Origin: a virus
Direction: 5' to 3' (one strand)
Length of the DNA stretch: 36,235 nt
IMG/VR virus record: IMGVR_UViG_3300043429_000461
Coordinates: 1 to 36,235 of that record
Below the pieces are notes generated by a model. The model saw only the letters and a program-made list of their open reading frames with translations, was not told where the DNA came from and ran no database searches. Position 1 is the stretch's first letter, and each line of letters begins with the position of its first letter. Below are positions 1 to 9,416 of the stretch, piece by piece. A program made the position numbers and the translations under genes.

Positions 1-15
1 GCCCAGCCGGACCCC

Positions 16-38
16 AAAGAACAAACCCCACAGGGGTT
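16..38 (-). terminator. Intrinsic terminator closing the late operon
   Basis: On the minus strand the stem AACCCC-TGT-GGGGTT (24-38) lies 6 bases after the stop of the last late gene and is followed by the T-rich run TGTTCTTT. The core AACCCCACAGGGG recurs at 12969 and 17616, so the hairpin may be a reused element. The T run is imperfect, hence moderate confidence. Confidence 0.6.
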
Positions 39-44
39 ACACCA

Positions 45-2315
45 TCACTCCGATATGGACGCAATCGAGTTCAGCGCACCCAAGGATGCGCCGATCATGT
101 CCTTGTACATATCCACCAGTTTTTGCTGGCTATCAACCACAAACCCAGTGGCCTTAAAGTCTGCATTGATCTCTGCCAGGGTTGCCTCAAGCAGCAGCTT
201 TGCTGACTGGATGCGTGCATCAACACTCAAGCGTGACAAGTCTATGTTGGCGCTGGCCAGCTTACTGGCAGCCTCTACCTTTGTGCCATAGGCCCGCGTC
301 TTTGCATCGTATAAACGAATCTCATTCTCATGCGAACGGCTATACAGCTCGTTTGCGTGTTTGTTTGCACTCAACTCGCTTTCAAACGCACGGAATGCGA
401 TGTTGGATGCATCGGCGTAGGCGCTCACCTCCATCCTCTTAATGTCTGCCTCCGCTCGCTTTGCATCGACCTTTGCGGCGTGCGCTTTGACTTTTTCGGA
501 GAAAACCCGAACTTCCATCTCTTTTATGCTGGCTTCGGTTTTCTTCGCGTCAACCATAACGGCGTGCGCCTTGACCTTTTCGGAGAACGCCTGCACCTCC
601 ATACCTTTAATTCCGGCCTCGGTTTTCTTTGCGTCAACCATAACGGCGTGCGCTTTGACGTTCTCAGAAAATGCCCGAACTTCCATTTCTTTTATGCCAG
701 CCTCCGTTTTCTTTGCCTCAACCAGACCTGCATGCGCCCTGACTTGCTCAGAAAAAACCTGCACCTTGGCCTGTTCACCACGGATGCGCGCCTCATATCC
801 TGAAAATTCTGCCTCTTTTGCTCTGATTGATGCGATGTAGCCGTCAACCTCAATTTTCCACATCTCAACTTTTGATCGCTCGACCTGAATAGCTGCTTCA
901 GCCGCCTGAACATGCAACCGGTACACATTGACGGTTGACTCAACGCCAGCCAGCTGAGCGCGGTAAGCATCAATCTTGTTTTTGTCCACCTCTGTCTTTG
1001 CAAGCTCGGCCCGAATTTGGGCGTTGTAAACCTCGATCTTGGAAGATTCAGCCGCCACCAAATCTCGGAACGACTGCACGCGGAGCTGCACCACATCTGC
1101 TTGCGCTTTGGCCTTGTCCAACCTTGCCCTGTACTGGTCAACCACAAACTGTGCGCTTATCTGTGCGGCCTTCAGCACGCGCTCCATAACCGCCATGTGC
1201 TGATTTAGCAACACGACCTCCAGCTCCTTCACCTGCTCGATGGTGAACTGACGGTTCTGCACGTACAAGTCAGCTCGCTTCAGGGCCACTTCACGCGATA
1301 GCGTGGACGCAGCAGCCATAGCTTTTGCCCTGATTCCCTCTACCGCGCCAAACAATGCACCAGGCGGCACCATAAAACCACGGCTGGCAAAGTCTCGCGT
1401 GATGGCCTGCATCTCTGCCTGCGAGGCTGCCGCCTCTCGCTCCCTTCCACGCTCCCATAATCCAGCCTCGTCGGCCACCTCAATTCCATAGCCGCCATTG
1501 GCAAGGTCGTGAAGCAGCTTGGCCGTGACAGAATCCATCAGGGCAGACGTGTATGCCGAATCGTTAAAAGTGAACCCAAAAGATGCGTCACCAACGTCGG
1601 CCACAAAGTCCCAGTCGATTTCGGCAAGAGTTTGAGGGAACTCAATACTTGGCGGACTCGGAAGATTTATGGTGCCAAGCAAAGTTGGCGGCGCTGGCGT
1701 GTCAATGTCAAAACTTTTAGGAATTGACACATCACCGACAGTGAAATTCTTTGCTGGAATCTCACCAGAAAACGCAACGGGTGGACTTCCAAAGTCAACA
1801 GCAGGCGCTGCCTCCGAAAATTCGGGTACTGTGTACTTGCTGAAATCAAACTCGACGGACCCATCAAACGGCTCAATCTTGTACTGCTCAGAATTGAACT
1901 GAACAGTCTCATTAAACTCGTCCACCTTGTAATCAGTTGCCTTAAATTCAATTTTTTCATTGAACGGCTCTACTTGGTACTTTTCACTATCAAATATAAC
2001 CTTTTCAGGCAAGCGACCAACATCCCACGTTGGTACCGCAATCTGCTCTGGTGGCTCAGGACTATCATTGTCAAGTTTCTCTGTTGCAGCTTCATAAAGC
2101 CTATCGGTCGCGTTTGGGTTTACGCTAAGAGATATTGCATCAATTTGTGAAAGGTTGATGGCTGGTCGGTCAAAAATTGTTGTGGTTTTTCCAAGCCCAA
2201 ATTTGTCATCTGCAGTTTCAATTTTTGTCGTCAGGTTTTGTACAAGTTGGTCAGCCTGTTTAACCCATCCATCTGCGTACGTGCGAGATGATTCAATGAT
2301 TTCCTGTGCTGCCAT
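45..2315 (-). CDS. Large coiled-coil tail/virion protein with 28-residue repeats
   Basis: 756 aa, last gene of the late operon, so most likely a structural or tail-associated protein; no family recognised with confidence. Residues about 100-170 hold several copies of a short motif of the type EKYxVEPFNExIEF, probably beta-strands. From about residue 290 to 700 the chain is rich in Ala, Glu, Lys and Arg with heptad-like spacing, indicating a long helical coiled coil. Four tandem 28-residue repeats (core FSExVKAHAxxVDAKKTEA) lie at 429-764. Start ATG 2313-2315 has AAGAGA upstream. It begins 9 bases after the preceding gene's stop and is followed by a terminator. Base composition is more AT-rich in the N-terminal quarter than in the repeat part. 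Confidence 0.75.
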   Translation of the reverse strand: MAAQEIIESSRTYADGWVKQADQLVQNLTTKIETADDKFGLGKTTTIFDRPAINLSQIDAISLSVNPNATDRLYEAATEKLDNDSPEPPEQIAVPTWDVGRLPEKVIFDSEKYQVEPFNEKIEFKATDYKVDEFNETVQFNSEQYKIEPFDGSVEFDFSKYTVPEFSEAAPAVDFGSPPVAFSGEIPAKNFTVGDVSIPKSFDIDTPAPPTLLGTINLPSPPSIEFPQTLAEIDWDFVADVGDASFGFTFNDSAYTSALMDSVTAKLLHDLANGGYGIEVADEAGLWERGREREAAASQAEMQAITRDFASRGFMVPPGALFGAVEGIRAKAMAAASTLSREVALKRADLYVQNRQFTIEQVKELEVVLLNQHMAVMERVLKAAQISAQFVVDQYRARLDKAKAQADVVQLRVQSFRDLVAAESSKIEVYNAQIRAELAKTEVDKNKIDAYRAQLAGVESTVNVYRLHVQAAEAAIQVERSKVEMWKIEVDGYIASIRAKEAEFSGYEARIRGEQAKVQVFSEQVRAHAGLVEAKKTEAGIKEMEVRAFSENVKAHAVMVDAKKTEAGIKGMEVQAFSEKVKAHAVMVDAKKTEASIKEMEVRVFSEKVKAHAAKVDAKRAEADIKRMEVSAYADASNIAFRAFESELSANKHANELYSRSHENEIRLYDAKTRAYGTKVEAASKLASANIDLSRLSVDARIQSAKLLLEATLAEINADFKATGFVVDSQQKLVDMYKDMIGASLGALNSIASISE
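429..764 (-). repeat. Four tandem 84-bp (28-aa) repeats inside the coiled-coil virion gene
   Basis: Units lie at 681-764, 597-680, 513-596 and 429-512 in reading order. All are exactly 84 bp, keep frame and share the core AHAxxVDAKKTEA. The two central units are nearly identical in protein and very similar in DNA, which suggests recent duplication and possible length variation by recombination. The period equals four heptads, so adding or removing a unit would leave a coiled coil in register. Confidence 0.9.
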
Positions 2316-2324
2316 GGTTCTCTT

Positions 2325-4940
2325 TCAAATTGTCGAAGGTTGATTTGCAACGTAGTCCATGTAGGCATAGACGTAGGGCTCCAGCGTGCCCTTGGTGTTG
2401 TAGGGGTCGGCGGCTGGTGGGTAATCGAATGGGGCCTCCCTCCAGTCTGGGTTTGCCTCGTACTGGCCCGTCACCTCGTTCTTGCGAATCACACCGGTTA
2501 CGTCGCACGATTGCCCGTCCCAAAAGAGCACGTACACGCGCTTTTTCTTGAGGCTGTACCAGACGCGCTCAACCAGGGTTGTAAGCTCGTTGCACGCGAA
2601 AAAAGACTCGGATGGACCAGGGTGTTTAACTGACGCCTGCAGGAAAAAAGTAGGTGATTCAACCTCTGATGCTGTCGGCCTGTATGTATCTGAATCGTAC
2701 CTCTCCTGCGCATACTGCACTGAAAATGGCGCTGAAACCACGTCGTCGCCATCACCGATTTCCATGGTGAACTCAATAGTTTCTTGTTCCGCATCCCCGC
2801 TGGTGGCTGACAGCACGTACTTAATGTCTGTATGCCCAAATACATCACTTGTAAAAACACTACGCTCAACGTAAAACTTTGCCATGTATTGCAGCATCGC
2901 CGCGCCATCAATCACACTTGCAAAACCAGTTTCTCCGACAACAACCTCCCCGTTACGCTTTACACGGTATGGGATTTGAGATCCATTTGCCACAGCCGAA
3001 GCGGTAATGTAGAAGTGTGAATATTGACCAGCCAGCACTGACTGCGTAAGGCACTCGACACTCAAAGACATGCCTGGGGTGACGTTGTTTTCACCCTCAC
3101 CATAAAATTCAAAATGTGCAGTAACTGGGTTTGCGCGCGCAGTCTGAGTTAAGACAGTGACAAGCCTATACCTGTCAGTTGGTTGGCGAGGTGAAATCTT
3201 GAGACTCAAATAAGAATTTCCAGGCGCTGGATGCGCAGCAGAAAAACTGCCGGACAAAGAGCCTTCGCCAGTTATATAAAAACCAGTCGCATTACCATCC
3301 TCATCTTCTTCCTCAATTAACCCAGTTATGGCGTACGGCACATACGGGCTGCCGCCAAACATCGCCTTCATGGTCAAGCCAATCTCGTCTCCTGGCTGGA
3401 TGGCAAAGCGCGGCACATGATTCATCCTCACCGACACGATTTTCGCCTCTTCGACAAAGAACTCATGTTGCCCGCCTGGGTATATCACCACGTTAATCTG
3501 CCCTTGATTGTTGGCATAAAACGTGTTCTCACGAATACCTTTTCCACCAGCAAACCACCACGCATGCGGTAGGCATATTCCGTCAGGAACAAGTCTTGGC
3601 GGCTTTAAATGCGGCGGATGTTTGTCCGCATGCGTATTTTCAAATTCGACTAAATCATAAGCGCCTCGCACCATATCAAAATACACCCCAAGGCCACTTG
3701 CTATAAACGAAGAATTTTCGTCATAAATAATTTTTCCGTCGGATGGCCAATTTGCAAATACCTTGCACTTTATTAAAACACCATCGAAAATTCCGCATGA
3801 CGATAAGACGTAAATAAATGCGGATGATTCTCCGTAGTCCAAGCTCAAATGCTGTACGTTATCTTTATATTCGCCATAATACCAACCAACCCCAGACTCT
3901 GCAAAGCCTATTGGTCCGTTAAAATTATACTGAGTATGAATGGTTTTTTCCTCAAACAATTTTTTCTTATTCCCATCCAAATTAAAACAAACCCCGCGAG
4001 AGATTGCGTAATTTCCTGAGTGGTTTGCATCCACAGTTATCCAAGGAGTGCCATCATCTGGCCAGTCAAGTGAATTGAATGATTCATCCAATAATCCAAC
4101 AAATGGGAATACAACACTGCCATCAAAAGCACACACAGATGTGCTTCCGTCATACAACATAGAATTTGAGTTATATGTTGTAACATAAGAAAGCCACCCT
4201 TGAGAATGGTCATTATTTAGCGTGGTAAGGCTGACAGCTTCGATTGACTTATTGGCTACATTGAATCCAGTCTTGTATAGGCTCCTAATATCATCAACCA
4301 GGAATGTACCGCTCATGGTTGATTGGATACTGTAGCCTGCTCCTCTATAGAATTGATCTAGATATTGATCATATACTGATACATCGGCCGCTGCCTCAAC
4401 AAAAAAGTTTACGCCAGTGTTCGCTGCGGAAATCTTTTGGTCAAAGCCAATCTGGTTGTATTGAATACTTGAGTCAATATACTTTAAGGCATAAAATATA
4501 TCTTGATAGCCACTAAATACCAAGCTCTGTGCAACAGCAAAATTATCTCGCGGGATTCCTTCAAAACCACGTTCAAACTGAAACGGGTACTTTTTTCTCC
4601 ACCAAATAGAGCGGTAATCTACTTGAGGGACAGAATAAGTGGTTTCGTGTTCTGCGTACCTAAATTTGCCATATTTAATCAGCGGGCGGTTTTCATTTAA
4701 GTGCAGGAAATTTGGCGATATTGGTATTGCAGACCCAGGCGTCGAAAACGTAATCGGCGCAATGTCGTCGGTGATGATGGCCTTCACCTCTGGGCCTGAG
4801 GTGTTGTAGATGACGGTGTGGGTCGGTGTTTTGATGGCGCGTGGCTTGTAGCCTGGGATGCGCTCGGCCTTCTCCGCCTCCTTCTTTGCGCGGGCAAACA
4901 GGGCCGGTACAAGCCCGCCCGTGTAGAGGACGCGGGCCAT
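2325..4940 (-). CDS. Large virion protein, probably tail-associated, AT-rich centre
   Basis: 871 aa, function unknown. The start is ATG 4938-4940, which overlaps the upstream stop as ATGA and has AGGAG six bases upstream; a TTG one codon earlier lies too close to that site. The N-terminus (MARVLYTGGLVPALFARAKK) and C-terminus look conserved in style with the other late genes. The central part (about 3600-4720) is rich in Tyr, Asn, Ser and Ile and clearly more AT-rich than its neighbours. The Gly/Tyr/Asp-rich, beta-type composition and position among tail genes suit an extended tail or adhesion component, but no domain is recognised. The AT-rich part suggests that an internal module was exchanged. 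Confidence 0.7.
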   Translation of the reverse strand: MARVLYTGGLVPALFARAKKEAEKAERIPGYKPRAIKTPTHTVIYNTSGPEVKAIITDDIAPITFSTPGSAIPISPNFLHLNENRPLIKYGKFRYAEHETTYSVPQVDYRSIWWRKKYPFQFERGFEGIPRDNFAVAQSLVFSGYQDIFYALKYIDSSIQYNQIGFDQKISAANTGVNFFVEAAADVSVYDQYLDQFYRGAGYSIQSTMSGTFLVDDIRSLYKTGFNVANKSIEAVSLTTLNNDHSQGWLSYVTTYNSNSMLYDGSTSVCAFDGSVVFPFVGLLDESFNSLDWPDDGTPWITVDANHSGNYAISRGVCFNLDGNKKKLFEEKTIHTQYNFNGPIGFAESGVGWYYGEYKDNVQHLSLDYGESSAFIYVLSSCGIFDGVLIKCKVFANWPSDGKIIYDENSSFIASGLGVYFDMVRGAYDLVEFENTHADKHPPHLKPPRLVPDGICLPHAWWFAGGKGIRENTFYANNQGQINVVIYPGGQHEFFVEEAKIVSVRMNHVPRFAIQPGDEIGLTMKAMFGGSPYVPYAITGLIEEEDEDGNATGFYITGEGSLSGSFSAAHPAPGNSYLSLKISPRQPTDRYRLVTVLTQTARANPVTAHFEFYGEGENNVTPGMSLSVECLTQSVLAGQYSHFYITASAVANGSQIPYRVKRNGEVVVGETGFASVIDGAAMLQYMAKFYVERSVFTSDVFGHTDIKYVLSATSGDAEQETIEFTMEIGDGDDVVSAPFSVQYAQERYDSDTYRPTASEVESPTFFLQASVKHPGPSESFFACNELTTLVERVWYSLKKKRVYVLFWDGQSCDVTGVIRKNEVTGQYEANPDWREAPFDYPPAADPYNTKGTLEPYVYAYMDYVANQPSTI

Positions 4941-6727
4941 CAAAAGCTCCTTTTGCCGGGCTCTACCGCGAAGTCCAGGGACTCAACCGAGTTGATGCCA
5001 GCGCCAGACAGCTCAAACTGCAACCGCTTGCCCGTGATGCCTCGGCCGATTTTTGCCCGGTACATGGAGCCACGCTTTGGGCCGGCAAACGGGTAGGTGT
5101 TCACGCCACCAGTCGAGCGCACGGTGAGCGAAGGTGGAGTTGATGCGTCGGCCTCCATCAAGCAGGCCTCGGGGTGTTTTTTCTGCCCGGCACCAAAGTC
5201 AAGCATGGCCAGGAGCGCGGACTTGTTGAACGGCGTGCCATCGTCGGTGGCCCCGGTCATGGCGAACACGCCTGACGGCCCGGCGACGTACACCACGCCG
5301 TCGAGTTCGGCCACACTTTCTATTCCAATTGCGCTTTGCAGCTCGGTGACAGCTGCCTTGCGAAGTCCCATTGCCAGCAAGGTCACCGACTGTGCTGCCA
5401 ATGAGGCGTGCATGAGGCTTTGCGGCATTGGCGCTGCTGCTGACATGCCAATGGTTGGGCGAAGCCAAATCTGCATGTTTGAGGCCAAACCTGCCGGTGC
5501 CGTGGCCTCAATGTGTGCGGCAATTCCTGTTGTGACGGAAAAACCAGACCTGGCTGTGTAGGCGGTGCCGCCCATGCTCGCCGTAGCAAATGCATCCGCA
5601 TCCAAACTGGATTTAGCAAGCGGCGCAATGGAGTTGATGGATGCGTCTATGCCAGTTGTAGTTGCAATGTCAGAATCCACCAACCAGGCAACAGCAGTCA
5701 TTCCAGCCATCACGCCAGTGGCGGCTGACAAGTCCGACAAAATCAGCGGAGCCTGTCCGACAATGGCCGACGGCTCATCGACTGAAATAGACGATTCAAT
5801 CTCGCGCCCAAACTCTCCAACGGCTTCAACTGATATTCCAGTGGTGGCGTCAAAACTTGATGCTATTTGGGAAAATGCACCAACCATGTCGGATGGCCTG
5901 TCCACGGCCACGGCGGAGCGTGCCAACGACAACACACCGTCCATCGTCGCAGCTGCGCCAATGATTGCATTTGCCTGCCCAGTCATCATTGGTGCAGCTG
6001 CGTCAATCAAGTACCCAGAGATGACCGCCATGCTGCTTTTTGGCAATGGCATTGCGGAGTCGATGTTCGCAATCTCATAGACTGGGAACACAATCATCGG
6101 GACGGCTATTTCTCCCGACAGCTCCAACGGCACCGCAACGTCAGCGGTGACCTGCTGCATGGGAACGCCAAGCAGAGGCTGCCAAAACTCGCCGGTTGCC
6201 TGCTGCATCGGAACCGCCACGACGGCGGAAATCTCGGGCAGAAGTCCAAACACAGACTGCATTGGCACCGATATTGAGCCATCAATGCTTGTTGTACTGG
6301 CCTCTGCGACCAGCTGCTGCATGGGTATGCCAATGGATGCCGACATGGACAGCTCACCCATGAGCGCGGTGATGGTGGGCATTGGCACCGAGATGGTGCC
6401 GGATAGCTCACTGGGGGCCTCGGATGCAGCTGAAGCGGTCACCAGCTGCATGGGCAACTGGATGGCGGCAGAAATGGTTGCCGGTTGCATTCCCTCAATC
6501 GTGGAAGCCACCTGCTGCATGGGGACGGCCACGGCGGCAGTCAGTGTTGACGGTTCTTCTGCCGCAACTGTGCCGGTGAAAACCGGCATGGGTATTGAAA
6601 TCGTGGCATCCAGAAAAGGCTTTTCCAGGACGGCGCTGATCTGCAGCTGAGGTATGTTGACGACTGCGGATACCTTGGGTTCCACCAGAACGCCGGTTAC
6701 CAGCTGCTTTGGAATGGTCAGCGCCAT
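4940..6727 (-). CDS. Repetitive virion protein with VPMQQ-type repeats
   Basis: 595 aa. Residues about 1-215 contain roughly ten copies of a unit built round (I/V)xVPMQxV, spaced about 20-25 residues, separated by Ala/Ser-rich linkers. A second, looser repeat (motifs such as DATTGIxVEAV and TTGIDASINS, about every 38 residues) runs to about residue 430. The C-terminal 120 residues are non-repetitive (GVVYVAGPSGVFAMTG, then GPKRGSMYRAKIGRG) and look like a folded beta domain. The composition is extremely poor in charged residues in the repeat part. Position between two small virion genes and two large ones indicates a tail structural role; the alternating hydrophobic pattern suggests a beta-fibre or stacked-strand fold. 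Family unknown to me. Confidence 0.7.
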   Translation of the reverse strand: MALTIPKQLVTGVLVEPKVSAVVNIPQLQISAVLEKPFLDATISIPMPVFTGTVAAEEPSTLTAAVAVPMQQVASTIEGMQPATISAAIQLPMQLVTASAASEAPSELSGTISVPMPTITALMGELSMSASIGIPMQQLVAEASTTSIDGSISVPMQSVFGLLPEISAVVAVPMQQATGEFWQPLLGVPMQQVTADVAVPLELSGEIAVPMIVFPVYEIANIDSAMPLPKSSMAVISGYLIDAAAPMMTGQANAIIGAAATMDGVLSLARSAVAVDRPSDMVGAFSQIASSFDATTGISVEAVGEFGREIESSISVDEPSAIVGQAPLILSDLSAATGVMAGMTAVAWLVDSDIATTTGIDASINSIAPLAKSSLDADAFATASMGGTAYTARSGFSVTTGIAAHIEATAPAGLASNMQIWLRPTIGMSAAAPMPQSLMHASLAAQSVTLLAMGLRKAAVTELQSAIGIESVAELDGVVYVAGPSGVFAMTGATDDGTPFNKSALLAMLDFGAGQKKHPEACLMEADASTPPSLTVRSTGGVNTYPFAGPKRGSMYRAKIGRGITGKRLQFELSGAGINSVESLDFAVEPGKRSF

Positions 6728-6737
6728 CGGATTTCCT

Positions 6738-7124
6738 TCAAGAAGCTGGCTGCACGATGGTCATGGCGGTGAGCGTCACAGCGGAACCGTTCGATATGGC
6801 CGTTGAGTTGATGGTGAAGTCGGTACCGCTGGTGCCAACCGAACCGTCAATGGTCCCGCCAGTGTGAACAACCCGCCCCCATCCAGCTGTGCCAGCAGCC
6901 ACAGAAGTGCCGACGTTGGCCGGGGCTGTCACCAGCGAGGCGGAGCCGGTTGCAGCCGCGCTGAAGCCGTTGATGGTTATGTCAACCAACTTGGTGCCGG
7001 TTGCGGCAGAGTTTGGGTCGGCGGGCTGCGTGCCGGTGTAGATGGACAGGGTTGCAGAGGCGAGTGACGCGCCAAGCGCATCGGCCATCATGTTCCGTGT
7101 TGCGGTGTTGAAACGAATGGTCAT
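6738..7124 (-). CDS. Small virion protein, paralogue of the next gene upstream
   Basis: 128 aa. Sequence is Ala/Thr/Gly/Ser-rich, with IYTGTQPADPNSAATGTKL near residue 28 and a beta-strand-like remainder (FTINSTAISNGSAVTL). The neighbour at 7134-7592 has the equivalent IYTGTRPATPDAAATGTKL, and both end in a related (S/T)TxI(S/A)xGxxxxxxxxTI pattern, so the two arose by duplication. Proteins of this look are frequent in late operons of podoviruses and siphoviruses, but I do not know a proven function. It begins 9 bases after the stop of its paralogue. Confidence 0.7.
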   Translation of the reverse strand: MTIRFNTATRNMMADALGASLASATLSIYTGTQPADPNSAATGTKLVDITINGFSAAATGSASLVTAPANVGTSVAAGTAGWGRVVHTGGTIDGSVGTSGTDFTINSTAISNGSAVTLTAMTIVQPAS

Positions 7125-7133
7125 GGTGAATCC

Positions 7134-7592
7134 TTAAACCCCGGATGGGATTGTGAAGGTTGCGTTATTGATAAGCAGCGGCGCACCTGTTGCGATATTG
7201 GTGCTCGTCATGTTCATGTCGCCACCAGAGGTGGAAATCGCGCCATCAATCCGCACTGCGGTTGTGCTCGTTGTTGTTCCATCGTCTGAATCTGTAACCA
7301 GGCGGTAGTAGCCAGCCGCGCCGTTTGCAAGCCCGGTCGCACCCCACACCTCTGCGATGTTTTTGGCAATCACTCCAGCAGCGGCAGTTGCAGCCAAGTG
7401 CATCTTGGCCCCCGAAGCAGCCGTAAATCTGGCCAACTTTGTTCCGGTCGCGGCTGCATCTGGCGTTGCAGGCCTGGTGCCTGTGTAAATGTCGATGTAG
7501 AAGCCAGCGGCGCTGGCGCCCTCCACAGCTTCTTTAAATGACTTGTCAACTGCGATGCCGTCAATAAGCCCGGTAGAAAATCTCAGCGCCAT
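7134..7592 (-). CDS. Small virion protein, paralogue of the 128-aa neighbour
   Basis: 152 aa, beginning MALRFSTGLIDG. The motif DIYTGTRPATPDAAATGTKL (about residues 34-53) matches its neighbour at 6738-7124. The extra 24 residues are mostly an insert in the middle around WGATGLANGAAGYYRLV. The composition is of an all-beta small structural protein. It lies between a 374-aa virion gene and its paralogue in the late operon; function unknown, with decoration or tail-surface roles possible. Confidence 0.7.
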   Translation of the reverse strand: MALRFSTGLIDGIAVDKSFKEAVEGASAAGFYIDIYTGTRPATPDAAATGTKLARFTAASGAKMHLAATAAAGVIAKNIAEVWGATGLANGAAGYYRLVTDSDDGTTTSTTAVRIDGAISTSGGDMNMTSTNIATGAPLLINNATFTIPSGV

Positions 7593-7617
7593 GTTTGGCC
7601 CCTTTCTGAATCACGCC

Positions 7618-8742
7618 TCAATGGCGCAGTGAAAAAACAACCGAGTGGGCGCCCGGTTGACGTAAAAAACCAGCCGAACCGCTCATAAAGTCACCAGGCC
7701 TGAAACGATCACCGGTCAGATTTGTGACGGAGCCATCCTGAGTGACGGCAGACAAACCACCTGGAGAAACAAATACAACGGCAACTCCATGTGACGGCCC
7801 AAACAAACTCGCGTCAACGATGGTGTAGGCCCCTGCCACAGCGCCCATGTCAGACAGTTGCGTCAATGACGTTGAATCGAGGTCTGGCCCAGAAAGCCTG
7901 AAAACACCGGTCCGTGTTCCGACAATCAGCGAGTCGGCGGACACAGATGCCAGCATCGTTACGTCTGAGTCAAAAGGGATGGACTGCCGAATTGGGTCAA
8001 ACAGGTCAAACCTGAACGGGTCGCTGTACAGAAGGAATGCGCCAACGCCTATCAGCGCGCGGCCATTGCGTATGGCGCTGACAGAGTGTGGTGGTGGCGG
8101 GGTCTTGTGCATGGTCTGCAGCTCCATCCCATCGTCGGATGGCTGGACCACAAAGTCGGGGTGGCTTATGGGCACCATGGCCACGCGGCGCAGAACCTCG
8201 CCACCTGGCATGCTCATGTAAACTGCCTTGTGGGTTGCGCCTGCGATGGGTGGAATCGAAATGGTTGCGGTGGTGCCAACAGCGACCGGTGTGCCAGCGC
8301 CGGATTCGTACCGCCCCCGGATGTACGTCGCCGTGATCTGGACGTTGCCGCCAACACCGCCAAAAACGGTGAACTGTGGTGGTGGTAGCCCCCAGGGTCC
8401 CGCCTCGCCAGACTCAAGCATCCGACACGACACGCCATCTGAGTAAAGCAAAGCACTTGGCGTTTTTGCGTAGCAGGTTCGGCCACTACCAAGCAATGAA
8501 TCAACTGCAGTGTTTGTTGCACCATGCATCACCAGCTCTGAACCGGTACGGAAGAACAGCTGGCCGTTGAAGCTCGTCAACGAGTGCGCTGCACCAGTAA
8601 ATTTGCGCGTCAACCCAGGGCGCGACACAAGTGCGCCATCGTCGTTGACCATCAAATTGGTGCAGCCCACCAAATCCTCGGCGGGCATCTGCTCAGCGGA
8701 GCGCTGGTTGTTTAGGCCGCGAAACCTTGTGAACACTGGCAT
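7618..8742 (-). CDS. Virion protein next to head-tail adaptor
   Basis: 374 aa. The N-terminus FRGLNNQRSAEQM followed by LVGCTNLMVNDDGALVSRPG is a style I associate with phage proteins encoded just after the head-tail adaptor, with an early 'list the tracts, set the scene' beta-rich domain and repeated strand motifs resembling a propeller (for example RTGVFRLSGPD and GGLSAVTQDGSVTNLTGDRF). No catalytic motif is visible. It starts three bases after the adaptor stop and precedes the paralogous pair. It is probably a structural component of the neck or tail; exact role is unknown. Confidence 0.65.
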   Translation of the reverse strand: MPVFTRFRGLNNQRSAEQMPAEDLVGCTNLMVNDDGALVSRPGLTRKFTGAAHSLTSFNGQLFFRTGSELVMHGATNTAVDSLLGSGRTCYAKTPSALLYSDGVSCRMLESGEAGPWGLPPPQFTVFGGVGGNVQITATYIRGRYESGAGTPVAVGTTATISIPPIAGATHKAVYMSMPGGEVLRRVAMVPISHPDFVVQPSDDGMELQTMHKTPPPPHSVSAIRNGRALIGVGAFLLYSDPFRFDLFDPIRQSIPFDSDVTMLASVSADSLIVGTRTGVFRLSGPDLDSTSLTQLSDMGAVAGAYTIVDASLFGPSHGVAVVFVSPGGLSAVTQDGSVTNLTGDRFRPGDFMSGSAGFLRQPGAHSVVFSLRH

Positions 8743-8745
8743 GCA

Positions 8746-9414
8746 TCACCCCATCCAGCAAGATGAATTGTGGTGAGGGCGGCTGGATTCGTGGCCGCGC
8801 CGCGTGTTCGCATCGGGCCGGTGCCCAAATGTCCGTGTGAACTGCAGCTCAGCAAGCGCAGCCCGGTTGGCATCCACCGTTTCAGAGTCGGGGATGCTGA
8901 AAGCACGGTGCAGCGCCCACAGCACCAGGTGCCGGTGGTGAATGGCTGCAATCTCGGGTGTGTCCGAGTCGTTTTCCATGGGCCACAGCGGCAGGCGGTT
9001 CACCTCCAGCGCCAAGGTGCCAGCGGGCGGCAGGCAGCCAATGCGCAGCGCCGTGTCGTGGTGAATGAACGCGGTCGGTGTGGCGCTCAACTTTCGCCAG
9101 CTTGGCTCCATGCGGTCAAGCTCGTACTCGTCGGCCTGCCACAGCAGGGTGCCATCGGTTTCTCCCGTTGCCGTGAACTCGGCCCGGGTGATGTTGATGA
9201 CGGATTCATGCAGCTGGTAGGCTGACACGTCGGCCAGCACCGCGATTGAGCACACAGCGGGTGTCGCCCAGTCCTTCAGCAGCAGCGCACGCACACAGGC
9301 CTCTTCCTGCGCCTCGTTCAGCCATTGAATGACCGACTCGTCCGCGAAGAGGTAGGGCTCCAGCTTGTCCTCGGAGTCCACCCTGAATTGGGCGATCAAC
9401 TGCTCCAGCGTCAT
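8746..9414 (-). CDS. Head-tail adaptor protein (gp6-like type)
   Basis: 222 aa. The N-terminus (MTLEQLIAQFRVDSEDKLEPYLFADESVIQWLNEAQEE is the pattern, residues 1-38) is a short helix, a D-x-x-x-P-Y-L-W/F-like segment and a helix with WLNEAQ. This is the usual opening of phage adaptor proteins that dock under the portal and are listed as DUF6682-like from memory. A C-terminal helical part (IHHRHLVLWALHRAFSIPDSE) also fits that family. The ATG is two bases after the preceding stop. Its place between capsid genes and tail genes agrees with a neck connector. Confidence 0.65.
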   Translation of the reverse strand: MTLEQLIAQFRVDSEDKLEPYLFADESVIQWLNEAQEEACVRALLLKDWATPAVCSIAVLADVSAYQLHESVINITRAEFTATGETDGTLLWQADEYELDRMEPSWRKLSATPTAFIHHDTALRIGCLPPAGTLALEVNRLPLWPMENDSDTPEIAAIHHRHLVLWALHRAFSIPDSETVDANRAALAELQFTRTFGHRPDANTRRGHESSRPHHNSSCWMG

Positions 9415-9416
9415 GG

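Noticed and set aside
429-764. Possible CRISPR array
   Set aside because: Repeats are contiguous, in frame and coding, without spacers; they are protein repeats.
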